A stretch of 64,000 nucleotides of DNA from Corticium candelabrum (lineage: Eukaryota; Porifera; Homoscleromorpha; Homosclerophorida; Plakinidae): the NCBI RefSeq assembly GCF_963422355.1, contig NC_085098.1, forward strand, positions 4,399,316 to 4,463,315, in the 5' to 3' direction. Shown here one piece after another: positions 42,993 through 54,091 of the stretch; position 1 is the first letter of the stretch, and every line of letters begins with the position of its first letter. The translations under genes and the position numbers were made by a program. The notes beneath the pieces were generated by a model. It was not told the origin of the DNA, did not search any database, and worked only from the letters and a program-made list of their open reading frames with translations.

Positions 42993-45900
42993 ACTCCGCA
43001 CCTTTGCAAGCATAAAATGTCTGGTGACACCTTACATGTCAAATATTCCTGTTACAGAAATATGTGCTACGTTCAAACAAATTCAAGCATGATCGTGTAA
43101 GGTCTAATAACTAGCCAACAGTCACAAAGACTCATGAGCATACAATACGTACAAACAGACTTGTAGAGTCATCAAAAACAATTTTGAGCGAAGTACGTCT
43201 ACTGCTAGCCAGACGCTTACCCCGCCCTCATGCTGCACGAGAGAAGGGTCTGATGAGGTTCCTTTGATCTTGCCATGTTGCAGCATCACTGAATTCCAGT
43301 GAACTAAAGACCCTATAAACGTTATAGAGGCAAGATAATAGTACCGCTTCTCATGCAAAGTGGGTGGTGCTGAGTGTCTACAGGATGTAATCATCGATGC
43401 TTTTTTCGACTCTAGGCAAGCCATGAATATAAGGTTTCATAGCCTTACCGTTGAACAGCCATCGCGAGGTGAGTTCTTGTCGCAAAATGTCGTCAAAATG
43501 GTGTGTGCGCACGCACCCTTTGCAGTCATTTTCACTTTGCGATGCTTGTGCATGTGATGACGAGCACATACGTGTTCGCTAGTAAGTAGGTTAGTCCAGT
43601 GAGAAGCTAGACGCTAGGCTATATGGCAAGGTGATCATACCCTATATTCTCAGAAAATTCATGTAGTTGTCAAAAGTTCACCCGAAAAACGTCCAACACA
43701 ACAACTGACAGCGACTGTGCACTGCATGATATCGCCTCACTGCAAGAAACATGCAGAGCACTAGTATGTTGCCACACAGCCTATAGCTTCTCAATGGACT
43801 AGCCTCCTTACTAGCCAAACACGTACGTGGTGGTCACCACATGCATGAAAACGGCATCGCAAAGTGAAAATCAATGACTGCAAAGGGCGTGAATACACAC
43901 CATTCAACGACATTTCGTGACAAGAACTCACCTCGCAATGGCTGTTCAATGGTACAGGTAATGAACCGTTATTTGTGGCTTGCATAGAGTCAAAGACAGC
44001 ATCGATGATTACATCCTGTAGATACCTAGCATAAAACCACTGGCATGAGAGGTGGTAATATTACCTTGCCTCTTTATAACATTTATAGGGTCTTTAGTTC
44101 ACCAGAATTCCACGATGTGCAACAAGGTAAGATCAAAGAAACCTCAAGGTAAGATCAAAGAAACCTCAAGGTAAGATCAAAGAAACCTCAAGGCAAAGAT
44201 CAAAGAAACCTCAAGGCAAGATCAAAGAAACCTCACCAGACCCTTCTCATTGCGTGGCATGAGGGCGGGTAAGGGTCTGGCTACGCCAGACTACCCTACA
44301 CATAAGCATAACCTTGTCCATAAAGATTATAGAGTATGTTAATATCAAATTATATAACATTTGAGTTTGTATTTATTGCCAGTGTTTGCGGCTGAATGAT
44401 TTGGACATTACCTGACAGACGAATTCTTCTGTTTGTTTATCAATGACTAATAAGGTGCAACATCCACAGCCAGTCTCCCGCTTCAGCTACAGCAAAAAGT
44501 CTAAGATCACCATACATAATTGCTACCGAGACATAAGCAACATACATGACCCAATATTTTCTTGGTGAGTAGAGCCGCATTCTGATCAATTAGCTCACCT
44601 AAAGCAAGTAATACTTTTAGTTCATCATGTAGCAAAAAACATAATTGTAGTCATCAACTGAACGAGCACCATTGTATATGCTGTTGACACTATTAGTCAG
44701 CAGCATTAGACAGGCGCGGTTACGGCATCAAAGTGGGGTGCTCCCCAAGTATTGTGATGTGCCTCGAAATTCTAATATTGTACATCCACAAATTTCCGTA
44801 AGCAACTATTTTCGTAAATTTGATGAGAAGACCTTTCTACACATATTTCTTTTCGTACGGGCTCTCTAGTGAATAATTTTAGCGCACAATAGTACAGTAA
44901 CTGTTTCATTGTACGTGCGTCAACGTTCGTAACTCATGAGTTCTAAGCTAAAGAAAAGTGGTATCCATGCTTGCCTCACGACAAAAGATCAAAAAGAACT
45001 ACATGTACTACCACTACCAAGGAGATCGCGAGCAGTATCAAGGATGCAACAAGAGGACAACGCAGTTATGTAAATGAAGCTCTGGATCGAAATCACTCGG
45101 CAGCTAAGCGCAGAAAGAGAGGACAATATCACGTCTATGACCCCAAGACTAGGCTGACAATTGCCCGAGTCGCTGAAGAATGTGGACTTTTACAAGGACA
45201 CTTGCGCGCTCGTCTGCAAAATCGTTAAATCACAGAATCACAAAAGCCAACAGTTCAATCAATCCACAATGCATATAAAAAGCAGTTACTAGTATTGATT
45301 GACTGCCTGAGGAAATGGTAAAACTAGCAGAAGAAGGTCTAAGCAGATGCCTTCTTCGTTGACCCTATGACACCCAGCATTGGACAAAAAAGTGACATGA
45401 CTTAAATTACTTTCATGCCTTACGAGACAGCAGCTGCGTCGTCAACCGAAGCATAGTGTTAATTAAGGTGAGCATTAGAACTAATTCGAAACTGTCTGGT
45501 TCATCTTCTTTTTGATGCCATTGCTGGGTGTCTGTCAGAGTACTTCAGAAACAGTTTGAGTTGAGTGACATCATAACGTTGCAAACTGGACATGCTGTAC
45601 GTACAGAATTTCATTTTGGTCATTTGTTGTTGTAAAACCAGTGTGTTGTTCAGTTGGATCTTGTGTTGTAATACTGTCATCAACATTGATATAGTGGCAA
45701 TTTTGTAATAACAGTTTGTCATCCCAAAAACAGTTTAGTATGAATTTTAATTTAGTACATTTAGGAGTTGTATGAACAATACAAAAACAAAACGCATACA
45801 AAAATTTGTGGATTTACAGTACCTTGCTCACGCACACAGTGTAGTACATGTTCAGCAAAGTTAATTTACCCGTACTTGAAAACAGACTGATGGATTTTGG

Positions 45901-48900
45901 CACCAGATTCACAGCTGCATTTTGCTGGTGGCAGGAAAGCTCTCAAAGTTTTCTGCTGGGGACAAGCACGCTAAGGTAGATGTTTTCGCCCTGTCCTGTG
46001 CAACTCACATCCGGGTGTAACTAGCATAAACTATAGTCTCGAGAAGCCGGATTCTTAACAAAGCAAGATAATATCCGGAATAATAAAGTGCGTGGGCCAT
46101 TCTGTGCATGCGTTAAAATATGAGGATGTGTGCACTGTCTAGAGCTAGAGATACGCTTTCTTGTTTTTCGTGGTCTCTAGACTTAGGGACATGGTTATGG
46201 CTAGAGTTGAAGTACAACATTAGCTGCCTGACAGGGGTCTTCTTGCGCATAACGGGATGCATGCCAGGTCCATGCCTGTTAATAGACTTAATGTATAATG
46301 TAATCTGCAGTGAGAGACAATATCTCAGCTGCCCTCCCCCCCAAATAAGAATTCAGTTAGGACAGCAATACAACAACATGATCAGACATGCCTTACAAAT
46401 TCCCAGGCATCTGAGTTACAGATGATGCAAAATTTGTCAATTATCTGAAATTGCCTATCGTATTTCTTCGAATAGTGGCCGCGACCTCTATTAACAAGGT
46501 TACGTAACTGAGGCCTCTACACGAGGGCAGGACGGCTTGTATTCGAGGGCAGCCTCTACTTTTAAGTCTCTACTTCACTCCGTGACACGTTTGAAGGTGC
46601 CAACCACAGCAGGTTTAGCTGTAAATGCCACAACTATTATGTTACAATAATAGGATACCTTCCAGATACATATTACTGTAGGTTGTGTTGATATAAAAAC
46701 ATGTGATATGGGCATGACTAGTAACTTTGCAGACTAGTGTGGCCTCAATTCGAGGGCGGCTCTATTTTCAACAAGCCTCTTCAGCTGCAGCTTCTAAACA
46801 AAGTCGGCTTCTATTCAAGGGTAGCTACTATTCGAAGAAACACGGCAACTATAGAATTTAATCATAAATCACCTTACTTACTATAATTCCAGTACCACAT
46901 TTCAATCGATTGACTAACACTGATTTGAACAAGATGAAGCATAATCACAAGTCACAGTAGGGCAACCCAACCCGGTAGACAAAACAATTACACTCAACTT
47001 CCCTTTACATGTAAACCACATTTACTCAACATACAATGAGACACCTAGAAAGGAAACCTACATGCACGTGAAAACACCATTAGTGAGTTCACAATGAATA
47101 AGCTCAAGATTTGACTGTAGGTACCACCATATGGTGCATCTCACTATTCATACATTACATAATAATGATAATACAACTAAGATTCCAAAACAGCACTTAC
47201 TGCCTCAATATGAAAAACAGAATAATAACACCCTCTTCTCAGGAAATCTCGTACCTCAAGTAGTTGACAGATATAGACACTTGTCACAAAACACATGAAC
47301 AGCTGATCTTCGATGCTAGAAACTTGAAAGTCCAATCAGACCCAACTACCCTCTTACACCTTCTTGTCAAATGATTCTAGATAGGTTCCTTTTTTCCCTC
47401 CATAGTCTGTTCCAGTATTCTTCATCAGCTGAGTGAAAAACGCAGATCCACACAATTCCACGTCCAATATATATTTGGGCATTCGGATTTAGACTGCCAC
47501 GCTGCTGTCATCTTTCACTTTCTGCTGCAATTATCTTTTGTTTACTAGTACGCTAAGACTGTTGCACCTCAGCTAAGTTAGCAGCTAGTATACGAGCTTA
47601 TTAGCACCGTACGTTATTGTTGTAGCTATTACTAGTTGCTGCATTCTTTCTATCAGCACTCCAACTCACACACGTGTTCCGAAACAGTGTACGGTCTAGA
47701 TGCGTGACCAGTCTCGCCATGCTTTCAGCGTCCCTGGATACTAATCCTTAGCATGGTGACAAGTGACGAGGAGTCTAACTATGGTCACCTTCTGTCAAGT
47801 TTTTGTGTCTGACCATGGGAACGCCCTACCGTGTGCCTAGAGTTACATCCTACCTATAGCAAGTCTATCTACACACAACGTTTCCTTCAACAGCTTTTCT
47901 CTGTTTGCCGCCACGGCAGGGTGAGGCGCACAGTACAGGCGCTAAATGGCTATAGAACGTGAGAAACTTGATCTGCAAGAAGAAATGTCTTCAGAAGCTC
48001 TGTAGATGCATGTGCAATTTTGTTACTTGTATCTCTGTCTACGTGTACTCACTGTAGAAAATATCGAAAGCGTCGCACAACAGGTTTCAGTCAGAACAGT
48101 TACCGAGTAACACAATAATCAGTCAGTTGAATTTGATCCTCTACCCCAGCCATCACAAGGTGTTGTCCACTACAAGTAGGGTTAGTGCATGCGCTCTGGT
48201 TCATCTCCCATCTCAGTAGATAGAAAATGAACTAGTCGCTGCAGTCTATTTGACATGCCCAAATATCTATTGGACGTGGAATCACGTGGATCTGTGTTTT
48301 CCACTCAGCAGTTCTAGCTAGGGTTGCAGCCAAATTGTCACAAGCCAAGTTATTGCTTTGCCCACACCCCTTTTGAAGTTTGTGAAGTTTCCTAGTCTAA
48401 GCACGGTACTGAAAAAATATACACTTTACAGTGTATATTTCTGATCGAGAGCTTATAAACATTCTTGTTTATGATTTATGACCTCTGTCTCAAAGTAACT
48501 CCAATTTCACAAGAATAAGGTAAAGCCTACAGCTTCGCGATCGTCATTCATGCATTTCGTGTTTTCCCTGTTAACACTGAACATGCAAAACAAGATGGTT
48601 CGGCTGCGTTCAATCATCAAAACATCTTCCCAACCATCAATTTGACAGATAGCTGTTCTAGCTAGAATTCTTCATTCAGATCAATACCCAAAAAAAAGCT
48701 AAAGCCTGGTTTACAATATGACGCTGATGCTCAGTTGAGCGTCAAACTTCAAAGAAACCGGCTCGACGGAAGGGGGAAGCATCCTTTGACGATGTTGACA
48801 GACGTTGGAGTAGGATTTATTTCTATTTCAGCATCAGCGTCAGTGTCATGTTGTGAACCAGGCTTCACACTGCTTCCAAATTCTCAGGTTTTTGTCTGAT

Positions 48901-51900
48901 TGTCATACCCTGGTACTCTACTATAGTAACTCATGTTACTCACAGTCTTAAAATCTGGTCACAGGTCAACTTGCATACCACTCTGACTCGCAGTCTTGAC
49001 TCTCAATCTTAACTCTCAATAGTGACCCATGAGCTATAAGATCAGTTTCCAAAAGATCACCCTACGGGTAATTCTTTTGGCAAAGCACTACGGAATCTCC
49101 AGTAGTAGGTAAGCATCCTTATACTTACACCACATTATATAAATAATTCCACCACCACAACATCAAACAGCACGCTACTAAAAAACTCCATCAGTGACTT
49201 CGCCCTTCAGTCAACTAAACAACAGATCTCAGTTTGCTGTGCCATTCCAGTTACATACAACTTAATACTCCGCTGTACGCTAGGCTTTTAGTATCATGCA
49301 CATTTCATCCACGATAAATGTTATTCTAACTATGTAATGTTCATGTGTCTAGCACAACACAAACAAATGCAAACTTACTGCACATCTTGAGCATTCCATT
49401 GAGACTGTCTCGCTCTGTTAATAAACTAGTGTACTTCAACACTCGAACTAATGCAGATTGTATCTATCAACAACAACCAAATCTATACACACATAACGAA
49501 GACAAAAACCGAGCCAGCAAAGACACTGACATGCTTCCTCAACTGATTCATTTGCTTATCTTCGTCGGCACTCAACGGCTTTTCACACAACATCTAGAAA
49601 CGTGAGACTCTGACAAAGCATAAACACTTGAATAATAACACTGAACGACTTACTGCTATGACCAATTCCATGCTGTTCCCTAAATTTATTTGGAGCTCGA
49701 TTGGTGCTTCCATAGATAGACAAATGACTATGAAGCCAAACAATACACAAATACACAACGTTAGACATGTGTACGTTAGACAAGTACACATGTAGTAGAA
49801 AGATAAATACACAGAAGACGTCTAACTCAACACACAACCGGATCACCAAACAGCCCATAAGTCAACTACCAAGTACGTATCATACAACTGTGTCTCACGA
49901 CATTAAAAACGTGGCTACGTTAAAAAAGGTAGGCAGAAATTATTGCCGAGTTGTTTACAAAACTTATCCCACTGTGAACCAGCTTAGTGCTTTCTCCAGC
50001 GTCGTTTTCCCTACTGCTCCTAACGTTTTTCAACACTCCAAAGATAATTTAGAATTTACGTATTCTTTCAAACTGATTCAATTCTCTAAACATTTCTAGT
50101 TGGCATCTTGAGCTGCACACTTCCATCTAACGGCCATGTTTGACGATGCTTCATGTGCACAAACAAAAACTAAAAGCCAAGACAATCGACAATTTCTGAG
50201 AAAAAAATAATATTTTCCTATTATTTTTGAAGACAAAACTTTCGAAAAGATTATTACTCGAAAACATTCGAAGCAGTTGGGTAATAAATAACCACGCCCA
50301 TATGTACGTGTAACATGAGCAGCATCTTGTTTCAATACACCATCTTTCATTGGCATACCCCTAACCCTAAGCAAATGGCTGTGAGTTAATTGTGTTACTG
50401 TTAGTGCATTGGCTGTTTGCCAAGCACCCTCGTTACGACCACGCTACTGGCTGAAGTCGGAACTTAATAAAACAATGGACAAAAGAAACAATATAATAAT
50501 AGCCAATGAATTGCGATAGCAATCACACACTCATTCACACTGTACAAGCTTGGGCTGCTGCGACAACATGGGAAGTCACCTCGGCTCAGTGTTTTCGTAA
50601 AATTAAACGCATGCCAAGCAGAACAATGTCTTCAACAGCAATACCTAACCTGAACATATTATGCACCTAATACTAGAGCTTTACACATAAAACAATTTGC
50701 AGAGTGCTTTCTTGAAAAGTACTCTTGCACAGTCCTGTTCTGTGAAACACATTGAAAGCGGTATTTATGATTGTTATCTAATGTCATGCCATTATACATG
50801 TCAGCCACAATTAAAGTGCCAAATTTCTTGAAATCCTGTAGTTTCAAAGAAACGTTCTAATAGACAAACATATCTGGAATGTGGTTCGCTTTCACCCCAT
50901 ACTCTTAACAGTAACGACCTTAGAAAGTGACATAATTTCTGAATAAATATGGTAATGTATGTAGTAGATATGAGTAAATATATATTTAGCAGACAGCAAA
51001 AAGCAAAGCAAAAGACAGCTTTGCTAATTGTACAGAACTATTGAGCTCATGTGTCTAATTTGTTAGTGCTGATACACGACAGCCAGACAAACATACAGAG
51101 AGACAGACAGACAAACAGACAGACAAACAGACAGACAAACCGACAGAGAGAGACAAACAGACAGACAGACTGTTTTGTTTTCATAACCTTCCACTAGAAA
51201 ATCTATCACTGTTCAGTTTCTACCTACAATTTTGTAATCCACACAAAACAATGACAGACAAAATAACAAAAAGCACAGTCTTATTGTACAAAGAGAATGC
51301 ACCATAAGGATCCAACCAAACAATTTAAAACAGACACAACTGAAACAGAACACCGGAGAGAGCAAAACAGTCATTCATTACGCCTACATCCAAGATCCCC
51401 ACTCCTCTCTCAACCACAAAATTCAGCCCAACGACACACTAATCAATCAATCAAACACTTCAGCACACGCTCACCAACAGCTCCATCACTACCGACACTC
51501 TCCGGAAGGAATTGCACAAGAGGATCACTCTCGTCGACCAATTCTCGCCAACGCTTCAGCACATAACTGCCGCCCTCGTAGCACTCGCTACCAGACAACA
51601 CACCACGTCGTCAACAACAACAACAACCTATTCTCTGATCCTCATCCAACCTGGCCACGCCTTTCAATGGCAACTTGGAGTCTCCCACTCGAGCACAAAC
51701 GTTCGTACACTCCAAGTTCTCACCGCACTCGTACCCGCTCTGGAAAACGACGACCGAGCTCTGCAACGACACACAACCGAACGGATAACAAACAGAACGC
51801 CCCGACCCCGCAATATTGCGCTCGACATGCCATTGCGTACCGGACGAGCAAACTGAAAAATCGACCTATAAACGCCGCTGAGACAAAGCAAGACACGCAA

Positions 51901-52179
51901 CCTGCCAATCGATGACTAAACGGAGTCATCCTATCGGACAAGCGGCATGCAAAGCGTCGCGTAAATCATCACAACTCGCCTAGTAACTACATCGATGTTA
52001 TCACGCGTCGACACTTACAGCGAACAAGCTGCAGAGAGACGATTCAATCGCCGACGACAGTTCTTCTCGCAATAGGGCGGAGCTCAGCTCTTGCACGGCG
52101 TCCTGAAATGATGAAACCGGTCACGGTCACGTCGGTGCAACGAGAACCAAGTCGAGTACGCAGCGTAGTATACCTCCAT
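29233..52179 (-). CDS. PDE2A: cGMP-regulated 3',5'-cyclic nucleotide phosphodiesterase (PDE2A-like), 32 coding exons
   Basis: Exons, 5' to 3': 52174-52179, 52019-52102, 51651-51760, 51475-51587, 49654-49727, 49527-49593, 49379-49414, 44546-44598, 44412-44486, 42749-42790, 42615-42686, 40461-40591, 40286-40397, 40174-40213, 40045-40108, 39889-39976, 34340-34394, 34190-34271, 34088-34122, 33987-34028, 33826-33899, 33498-33575, 32297-32419, 32039-32232, 31890-31977, 31777-31824, 31089-31163, 30572-30671, 30143-30255, 30045-30083, 29881-29987, 29233-29830. All phases agree; total 3018 nt, 1005 aa (human PDE2A 941). Order: N-terminal GAF-like region, GAF-A (about 165-325), GAF-B (about 345-485), HD-type catalytic domain. 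Metal and catalytic residues are present: YHNWMH (H591, H595), [10 protein letters not shown] (631-640), ATDLSHH, CDL (D743), and the nucleotide-selecting Gln in PELQ (794). The enzyme hydrolyses cAMP and cGMP and is stimulated by cGMP binding to a GAF. A Ser/Asp-rich tail of about 160 aa is extra. The start is uncertain: the frame stays open to ATG 52398. The exon 6/7 junction is the weakest. Confidence 0.93.
30300..30560. repeat. (CA)n tract filling a PDE2A intron
   Basis: The intron between exons at 30572-30671 and 30143-30255 is 316 bp, and about 260 bp of it is CA with CG interruptions. On the sense strand the donor GTGGTGGTGGTGTGTG runs straight into the TG repeat. Confidence 0.95.
30956..31062. 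repeat. (CA)n microsatellite
   Basis: About 65 bp pure CA followed by imperfect CA, in the next PDE2A intron upstream, ending 26 bp from the exon at 31089-31163. Confidence 0.95.
31264..31640. repeat. AT-only low-complexity block (AAATA)n
   Basis: About 370 bp of AAATA/AATAAATA/ATATAAAA in a PDE2A intron. A similar block lies at 52500-52710. Confidence 0.92.
32466..33047. mobile_element. MITE-like element with internal GTTACTATTT repeats
   Basis: The left end CCATATTTCCTTAATAGTGAC is roughly mirrored by GTTACTACTGAGGAAACA at the right. Inside, a unit of about 30 bp (ATCCACGGGTTACTATTTTTC) is repeated about eight times from 32790 to 33030. The ends resemble family 1 (ATTTCCNTNAATAGTG). It lies in a PDE2A intron. 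Confidence 0.6.
34123..34189 (-). other. GC-AG intron of PDE2A (67 bp)
   Basis: The donor is ACAAG/GCAAGC, the acceptor GACAATAG. Conserved residues on both sides (STGFTTR and [11 protein letters not shown]) fix the junction. Confidence 0.85.
34272..34339 (-). other. GC-AG intron of PDE2A (68 bp)
   Basis: The donor is CCACAG/GCAAGC, the acceptor CTCATCAG. The join of [10 protein letters not shown] to DVLNIRDAY, conserved in GAF-B, fixes it. Confidence 0.85.
34456..34501. repeat. (CA)n microsatellite
   Basis: About 46 bp of CA in the large PDE2A intron 16. Confidence 0.95.
34628..34685. repeat. Two tandem 26-28 bp hairpins
   Basis: CCGTCATCTAT-AACA-ATAGATGACGG occurs twice in tandem (34628-34653 and 34658-34685), giving two adjacent perfect or near-perfect stem-loops. 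They can also pair with each other. Confidence 0.85.
34738..34928. repeat. Interspersed repeat (copy 2 of 2, reverse orientation)
   Basis: Homologous on the minus strand to 19085-19312; see that entry for shared blocks. Confidence 0.65.
35219..35700. repeat. (GACA)n arrays and adjoining CA
   Basis: Two GACA arrays (35219-35462 with AACA variants; 35527-35640 with period-24 GACAAAGA interruptions), then (CACA/GACA) to 35700. The unique piece between them contains TAGTTCAATGTTTGAA. Long Thr/Asp/Arg and Leu/Ser/Val/Cys frames are artefacts. Confidence 0.93.
36180..38010. repeat. Tandem array of a roughly 600-bp unit, about three copies
   Basis: Blocks recur in the same order: AGCTGCACAAAAGCAACTAA at about 36240, 36842, 37503; ATGCTACCTAGAAATCC at about 36494, 37160, 37703; AGTTTCAGGAAGTTC at about 36588, 37248, 37795; TTTCCAAAC(T/C)-ATCAC near 36747, 37403, 37960. 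Spacing varies from about 545 to 660 bp because of small indels. It lies in PDE2A intron 16. No open frame is conserved among copies. Confidence 0.85.
38085..38197. mobile_element. Very short Tigger-like MITE (113 bp)
   Basis: The left end TACACTCAAACCTCCCCAAT pairs with the right end ATTAAGGAGGTTCGAGTGTA, with TA at both ends. The layout resembles the Tigger-type MITE at 6562-6940. Confidence 0.7.
39357..39457. repeat. (CA)n/(GACA)n microsatellite
   Basis: Mixed CACA/GACA then pure CA, in PDE2A intron 16. Confidence 0.95.
40752..41070 (+). repeat. Diverged copy of the MITE at 57273-57817
   Basis: Stretches such as GATCACNTGAGCCTTACTGA, TGTTTCCGTC-CTCCAAG and GTCGTGCTAC match the minus strand of 57470-57770 in order. 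The shared translated frame (SDHxSLTDxITF, LFPSLQxWW) reflects DNA homology rather than proven coding. It lies in PDE2A intron 11. Confidence 0.65.
42005..42452 (-). mobile_element. tRNA-derived SINE-like element ending in (TG)n, copy 2
   Basis: The minus-strand head GTGGAGCAGATGGTAGAGCG is A-box-like, and GGGTTAAAGTTTGATCCTGG is B-box-like. The middle has TTCCTTGAGCAAGACACT, resembling a segment found in several animal SINEs. The core CTCTTGACTCAGGAGTATAA and the tail TTAACATTTGTCCATTTTGTG then (TG)n match copy 1 (22183-22508). It lies in PDE2A intron 11. Confidence 0.75.
42452..42515. repeat. (CA)n microsatellite
   Basis: CA with a CGCGTGCA interruption, abutting the 5' head of SINE-like copy 2. 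Confidence 0.95.
42917..42989. repeat. (TG)n microsatellite
   Basis: Pure TG, 73 bp, in a PDE2A intron. Confidence 0.97.
43206..44283. mobile_element. Long inverted-repeat (foldback) element
   Basis: The left arm 43206-43590 and right arm 43790-44283 are reverse complements at roughly 80-85% over about 380 bp. Shared words include CAGGATGTAATCATCGATGC and AGGTGAGTTCTTGTC. Outer ends are TAGCCAGAC / GTCTGGCTA. A 200-bp unpaired spacer separates the arms. The right arm gained a tandem repeat (44127-44234, unit AAGGTAAGATCAAAGAAACCT, about five copies). No transposase. It lies in PDE2A intron 9. Confidence 0.8.
44971..45300 (+). pseudogene. Pogo/Tigger-like transposase N-terminal remnant
   Basis: The frame 45040-45225 encodes [20 protein letters not shown] and RVAEECG. 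After a stop, [12 protein letters not shown] follows at about 45258. This looks like the N-terminal region of pogo-family DDE proteins common in invertebrate genomes (RGxY ... RxxIAxYAxExG ... STVRxIRxAY). No DDE domain follows. Identification rests on motif memory. Confidence 0.35.
46459..46845. mobile_element. MITE-like element with CGAATAGTGGCC ends
   Basis: CGTATTTCTTCGAATAGTGG at the left pairs with CTACTATTCGAAGAAACACG at the right; repeated TCGAGGGC/TCAAGGGT subterminal motifs face inward. The ends resemble family 1. About 387 bp, no gene. Confidence 0.75.
46846..49378. other. Large intron of PDE2A, otherwise featureless
   Basis: Part of the intron between exons 49379-49414 and 44546-44598. 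Apart from the 160-bp MITE at 48702-48865, no gene, exon or strong repeat was recognised. Confidence 0.5.
48702..48865. mobile_element. Short MITE (164 bp)
   Basis: AAGCCTGGTTTACAATATGA at the left pairs with TCATGTTGTGAACCAGGCTT at the right, followed inward by CGCTGATGCT/AGCATCAGCG. Confidence 0.8.
51085..51172. repeat. (GACA)n array
   Basis: GACAGACAAACA arrays in PDE2A intron 4. Confidence 0.92.
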
Positions 52180-52954
52180 ACTTGCGACCGCTCGGGAATC
52201 ATACAAAGTGATTGTGATGATTTTTTTTGACGAGACGAGGAGTGCCGACTGCAATCCCTGACGACCTTGCAATGCGTTAGTAAACGAATGAGCAGATTCC
52301 GAACGAGTGCGCAGCAAAGTGTGACCAGCACTGACCAGCCCTGACGGCACATGCGCTACTGGTGCTAGCCTAGTGCGAGCCAAATATGGGCATGACATTA
52401 TGGCGCGCTGAGGCAGGTCGCGTTTTACTGAGGCGCATGGGTCAAGAAACCAACAAGCGTTTCTTCAATTTCACATCGCGTTAACACGTCCCAGCAGTAA
52501 GCGTAATAAATAAAATAACAAGTGTAATAAATAAAACAAAAATTAAAAATTACAAAATAAATTAAAAAATATAAAATAGATGTAATTAATAAATAAAATA
52601 TAATAATATAAATTAACGCTATAAATATAAAAGTAAATTTAAAAAAAGTAATAAATAAAGATTTAAAAATAAATAAAATTAAATAAAAATAAAATATAAA
52701 TCTTGCATTCAATGCATGCTATGGCTTACTGAGCTCCACGGGTCAAGAGACGACAATCATAAATTCATCAATTTCACATCGTGAACACGTCCCAGCTCTT
52801 TCTCATTCCGCATGACCTCGCCGAACTATAAGTCTAATATTTTAAAAATAGCCCAACCTTAATAAAAACCTCAAATATTTTTTCGACGTGACTAAGTGTT
52901 TCAATGCGTTGAAGCGAGATGACGATGAGCGGATGTCCTCTGTCCGAAACCGGA
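52180..52954. other. Spacer between cyclin A 3' end and PDE2A 5' end
   Basis: It includes the presumed PDE2A promoter/5' UTR (52180-52400, CpG-rich) and an AT-only block (52500-52710). The block is flanked by diverged direct repeats CAATTTCACATCGCGTTAACACGTCC (about 52465) and CAATTTCACATCGTGAACACGTCC (about 52770). No gene in between. Confidence 0.6.
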
Positions 52955-54024
52955 TCAAATGGGCAGCGTCGACGAGGGTGGAATGCGAGCTACACTTGAG
53001 AACCTGCAGACAAATCTCACCTCAGCTCGACCACATGGTGGTGTATCACCACACATAGACATATGGCATCGACCGACTTACCGTGCTTGACTGTACTTGT
53101 CGCGTATCGCCTGCTGATGGTGGCGAGGCGCGTGCGAGAAGGTGCAGTGAAGATCCTGCAAGCACGCCTGAACGTCGCCGGTTGCGTAGCCGCTGTAGTG
53201 AACGAGAGTCGGCGTCTAGATCCAAAACAACAGGCACATGGAACACGGAAAGTGACATGATGGTTACAACCGTAACATAATCTGTGTTGTAATTAACATA
53301 GTATGCATTGAATGCGAGATCTTATTTTATTTATTATATTTTTATAGTAATTTTTATCATTTTATTTTTACAGAGTGCACGTACCCAGGCGGGTAAACTA
53401 AACGTATGTAGAGCGAGAGCGACCGACGAGGCTGCAATCACAGACGGCGGATATTTGAGATACGGATCACCATCCAGGAGAGACAATTCCGCCAGATACT
53501 AAACAATACACGCCAACAATGCGATCGCAACAGGTCACATCCGGTTACTNNNNNNNNNNNNNNNNNNNNNNNNNNNNNNNNNNNNNNNNNNNNNNNNNNN
53601 NNNNNNNNNNNNNNNNNNNNNNNNNNNNNNNNNNNNNNNNNNNNNNNNNNNNNNNNNNNNNNNNNNNNNNNNNNNNNNNNNNNNNNNNNNNNNNNNNNNN
53701 NNNNNNNNNNNNNNNNNNNNNNNNNNNNNNNNNNNNNNNNNNNNNNNNNTGCACAACAAAATTCCTGGCATTGCATACCTTAGCCAGGTGTTCCGTTCTC
53801 TCATTGGCTCCCGCCACTGTAACATATCTGTCCAGGAAATTGAGTATGGTAGGTGCGGCCAGATCGAATGTCAGCACCTTCAAAAGCAGATGTTCCATTT
53901 TCAGTACCTGCGCATGAAATCATAAACATGGAGATTAGAAATGACAACAACAGTGTGTGTTACACTATATCAGATGTCATGCACCTGGTTAGACCCTAGT
54001 TTTTACTGGAGTCATGTGTCATGT

Positions 54025-54091
<67 letters not shown>

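Noticed and set aside
50659..50870. Frame with [15 protein letters not shown] preceded by an acceptor-like CTACAG
   Set aside because: It lies in a PDE2A intron, and the flanking exons already join in phase with matching domain spacing. No homology recognised.
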